This document shows, piece after piece, positions 4,230 through 6,226 of a stretch of DNA of 6,226 nt. The notes under the pieces are model-generated. The model was not told where the DNA came from. It ran no database searches and worked only from the letters and a program-made list of their open reading frames with translations. The stretch comes from Methanoculleus sp. (lineage in GTDB: Archaea > Halobacteriota > Methanomicrobia > Methanomicrobiales > Methanoculleaceae). Each line of letters starts with the position of its first letter. The stretch's first letter is position 1. The position numbers were made by a program, and so were the translations under genes. The DNA lies in contig JAQVVW010000095.1 of the NCBI GenBank assembly GCA_028698765.1, positions 1 to 6,226 of the forward strand. Reading direction: 5' to 3'.

Positions 4230-4645
4230 CTCTGATGGGGTGGTGCGGTTGTTTGGTGAGTGGTGCAGCGGGGGCTCGCGCCGCACGTGATGGTAATTGT
4301 GTTTCGGTTCGGAGAGATCACCATGGCAAGCAGAGCGGCAGAATTGAGGAACGGAACATATCACAACGCAGTGGACTGTGGGGACATCGCCACGCACTGC
4401 CCCCGCCCCTTGGGTGGGCCAGAGGCCGGGTGGGGTTTGTAGATCCGCTTACAGGCAGAGACAGGGGAGGGGGGATGCTCCCCCCTCCCCGTCGGCCCCA
4501 CCCCTCATGGCGATATCCCCTCGGAATCCGTGTCCGGGACGCACCCAAAGCGCACACATGAGTGCCCCCGATGTGAGTGATGCCTCGCGGTGTCCGAACT
4601 CCCTTGAGACAATCAATACGATGCGAGCCTGCGCACCATCAACCC
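4230..4645. other. Convergent spacer without a convincing gene
   Basis: About 415 bp lie between the hisH terminator and the terminator of the acyl-CoA synthetase. All frames give short translations rich in Arg, Pro and Gly with no recognisable domain. The base texture is uneven: an A/G-rich patch (4310-4360), then long G and C runs (4400-4505). Stems seen are GCAGTG/CACTGC enclosing GTGG/CCAC (4368-4400), CCCCGCCC/GGGTGGGG with one G-T pair (4401-4435), and the 12-bp stem listed separately. A 39-codon ORF (4323-4442) has a GGAGA site 7 nt before its ATG but unusual codons (AGA, AGG, TTG). I see no insertion-sequence ends and no known RNA. The spacer might hold a decayed element or an unrecognised structured RNA. 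Confidence 0.4.
4460..4493. repeat. Perfect 12-bp G/C hairpin, extendable to 15 bp
   Basis: GGGGAGGGGGGA (4464-4475) and TCCCCCCTCCCC (4479-4490) are exact complements around a TGC loop. GAC/GTC (4460-4462 with 4491-4493) extend the stem beyond one bulged A. It is the strongest inverted repeat in the window. Flanking GGGTGGGG (4428-4435) and CCCCACCC (4496-4503) are also complementary and could enclose it. It lies between convergent terminators, so it is not needed to end either gene. It could be a copy of a dispersed intergenic repeat. Confidence 0.6.
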
Positions 4646-4648
4646 CAT

Positions 4649-4678
4649 AAAAAATAGAGGGAACCCTGCTCAGTTCCC
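4649..4678 (-). terminator. Hairpin plus T6 terminator of the acyl-CoA synthetase gene
   Basis: On the minus strand GGGAAC (4678-4673) pairs with GTTCCC (4664-4659) around 8 nt that include the TGA stop. The sequence CTCTA and a T6 run (4654-4649) follow at once. This is shaped like a classical intrinsic terminator and also carries the oligo-T signal that archaeal polymerase uses. Confidence 0.65.
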
Positions 4679-6226
4679 GTTGTTGCTCATGTGCAGTTCC
4701 TGGTCCCGCAGGACGTTCCTCTGGATCTTGCCGGATATCGTCTTTGGGAGTTCCGGGACGAACTCGATCAGCCGCGGATACTTGTAGGGGGCGGTTGTGT
4801 TCCGGACATGGGCCTGGAGTTCCTTGACCAGCGATTCGGAGGGCTGGTAGCCGGACTTCAGGACGATGAAGGCTTTGACGACCATCCCCCGGATGAGGTC
4901 GGGCGACCCGACGACCGCCGACTCCTGCACGGCCGGGTGCTCCATGAGGGCGCTCTCGACCTCGAACGGCCCGATCCGGTAGCCGGACGACTTGATGACA
5001 TCGTCACTGCGCCCGATGAACCAGAAGTAGCCGTCCTCGTCCATGCGTGCCTTGTCGCCGGTGTAGTAGTATCCGTTCTGGAACGACTCCCGGTTCGCCT
5101 CGGGGTTGTCCAGGTACTCCACGAAGAGCCCGACCGGCCGGGGGTTGAGGTTGACGGCGATCCGCCCCTCCTCCCCGACGCCGACCGGATTGCCGTCGTC
5201 GTCGTGGAGCTCGATGTGCCAGCCCGGAGCGGGTCTTCCCATGGAGCCGGGCTTATGCTTCATGCAGGGGAACGTGGCGATGCAGCAGACAGTCTCCGTC
5301 TGGCCGTATCCCTCGTAGATGGCCTCTCCTGTGCCATCCTCCCAGACGCGGATCACCTCGGGGTTGAGCGGCTCCCCGGCGCTGCAGCAGTGCCGCAGGT
5401 CGCGGAAATCGAACTTCTCGAGGTCGGCAAGGATCAGCATCCGGTAGACCGTCGGCGGCGCACAGAACGTGGTCACCTCGTACTTCTCGATTAGCGGAAG
5501 GAGCTCGGTCGCCCCGAACTTCCCCCGGATGTCGTAGACGAAGATGCAGGCCCCGGCGATCCATTGGCCGAATATCTTGCCCCAGGCGCACTTCGCCCAC
5601 CCGGTATCGGAGAAGGTCAGGTGCAGGTCGTTCTCCGTGACGTCCTGCCAGAGCGAGGCGGTGATGATGTGCCCGAGCGGGTAGGAGTTGTCATGCAGCA
5701 CCATCTTGGCCTCGCCGGTGGTGCCCGAGGTGAAGTAGATCAGCATCGGGTCGGTCGCCCTCGTCCTTTTCGCGACCGGCATACTGACCTTGTGGTGCGA
5801 TACCGGCGCGGGATACTCGAGTTCGTGCAGGTAACTCGCCCAGCCCTCCCGCTCTCCGTCCACGAGGAAGAGGGTGTCGAGCAGCGAGCAGGAGTCGGCG
5901 ACCTCGTCGATCTTCTCGGCGTTCTCGCAGTTCGTGATGATCATCCGGAACTTTCCGGCCTTGATGCGGTATTTGATATCTTTCGGGGTCAGCATCGTCG
6001 GGCAGGGGCAGAAGACCGCGCCGAGTTTGATGAGCGCGATGACGAAGATCCACCATTCCGGGACACGCGGGAGCATCAGCATCACCCGGTCGCCCTTCTT
6101 GATGCCGAACTTGAGGAGGATGTTCGCGGCGCCGTTCGAGAGGTACCGCAGATCGCGGAAGGTGTATTTCTTCTCGTTTCCCTCCTGGTCAACCCAGATC
6201 ATCGCCAGTTTGTTCCGGTCGGTCTC
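4670..6226 (-). CDS. AMP-forming acyl-CoA synthetase, MacS type (5' end cut)
   Basis: This ANL-superfamily enzyme activates a carboxylic acid with ATP to an acyl-AMP, then makes acyl-CoA with AMP and PPi released. 518 residues are visible and the frame stays open to the window edge (ETDRNKLAMIW...), so an ATG at 6202 is internal; a few dozen N-terminal residues are missing. Counting from the first visible residue, the ATP loop is YFTSGTTGEAK (164-174; Ala replaces the usual Pro). GYGQTE is at 306-311, TGD at 389-391 and the hinge region GRSDDVIKSSGYRIGP at ~405-420. The C-terminal lysine is Lys500 in PKTISGKIQR. HDNSYPLGHI, SDTGWAKCAWGKIFGQWIAG and VTAPYKYP-like (NTTAPYKYP) stretches match the Methanosarcina MacS group, which takes branched or medium-chain acids, more than acetyl-CoA synthetase. 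The substrate cannot be read from sequence. All catalytic motifs are intact. It stands alone, convergent with hisH. Confidence 0.92.
   Translation of the reverse strand, partial: ETDRNKLAMIWVDQEGNEKKYTFRDLRYLSNGAANILLKFGIKKGDRVMLMLPRVPEWWIFVIALIKLGAVFCPCPTMLTPKDIKYRIKAGKFRMIITNCENAEKIDEVADSCSLLDTLFLVDGEREGWASYLHELEYPAPVSHHKVSMPVAKRTRATDPMLIYFTSGTTGEAKMVLHDNSYPLGHIITASLWQDVTENDLHLTFSDTGWAKCAWGKIFGQWIAGACIFVYDIRGKFGATELLPLIEKYEVTTFCAPPTVYRMLILADLEKFDFRDLRHCCSAGEPLNPEVIRVWEDGTGEAIYEGYGQTETVCCIATFPCMKHKPGSMGRPAPGWHIELHDDDGNPVGVGEEGRIAVNLNPRPVGLFVEYLDNPEANRESFQNGYYYTGDKARMDEDGYFWFIGRSDDVIKSSGYRIGPFEVESALMEHPAVQESAVVGSPDLIRGMVVKAFIVLKSGYQPSESLVKELQAHVRNTTAPYKYPRLIEFVPELPKTISGKIQRNVLRDQELHMSNNGN

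Noticed and set aside
4230..4645. Insertion sequence remnant in the convergent spacer
   Set aside because: No terminal inverted repeats with flanking duplications and no transposase-like translation in any frame.
4691..5494. Long plus-strand open frame (267 codons) opposite the acyl-CoA synthetase
   Set aside because: It is the antisense shadow of a clearly homologous gene. Its translation is D/V/G/R-rich with no domain, as expected opposite GC-rich codons.
1..6226. CRISPR array or defence island
   Set aside because: No regularly spaced direct repeats and no cas, toxin-antitoxin, nuclease or integrase genes; the genes are metabolic and transport functions.

Overview
The window looks like a stretch of a high-GC euryarchaeal chromosome, most likely a methanogen of the Methanomicrobiales (Methanoculleus-like). 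This placement is inferred from the C/G-ending codons, A/T-rich archaeal TATA boxes in a GC-rich background, oligo-T terminators, GGAGGTG-type ribosome sites, and a PUA/PP-loop 'PAPS reductase-like' protein and MacS-type acyl-CoA synthetase of kinds found in methanogens. No marker gene here fixes the genus.

Layout, left to right. (1) The 3' end of a trkH potassium-transporter gene enters from the left. It has lost its natural stop and runs into a short out-of-frame stretch that reads like the last residues of a TrkA (RCK_C) domain, so this looks like a trkH/trkA deletion scar. (2) A complete UPF0316 (DUF5698-DUF2179) membrane protein lies at 575-1150. (3) Convergent to it is a 25-residue lysine-rich micro-gene (1252-1329, minus) with a near-consensus BRE/TATA promoter, a perfect 20-bp palindrome over the predicted start of transcription, and a leader hairpin that can mask its ribosome site. 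(4) A two-helix membrane protein of unknown function lies on the minus strand (1491-1799). A hairpin overlaps its stop codon, and two conspicuous inverted repeats lie upstream of it. (5) A GC-rich divergent spacer (about 1952-2200) holds a possible small structured RNA. (6) A two-gene plus-strand operon follows: a 471-aa zinc ribbon-PUA-PP-loop protein of the PAPS-reductase superfamily (2201-3616), overlapping by 26 bp with hisH (3591-4199), the glutaminase subunit of imidazole glycerol phosphate synthase. (7) A 470-bp spacer lies between two convergent terminators, with several strong hairpins and no convincing gene. (8) An AMP-forming acyl-CoA synthetase of the MacS type (4670-6226, minus) is cut by the right edge.

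These are mostly housekeeping functions: K+ uptake, histidine synthesis, acyl activation and probably RNA or sulfur metabolism. They do not form one pathway. The items most worth attention are the regulated lysine-rich micro-gene, the PUA/PP-loop protein (which keeps an iron-sulfur-type Cys pattern but lacks the catalytic Cys motif of true sulfate-assimilation reductases), and the two structured spacers. I found no CRISPR array, tRNA, rRNA or intact insertion sequence. I did not find a clear new multi-gene system.
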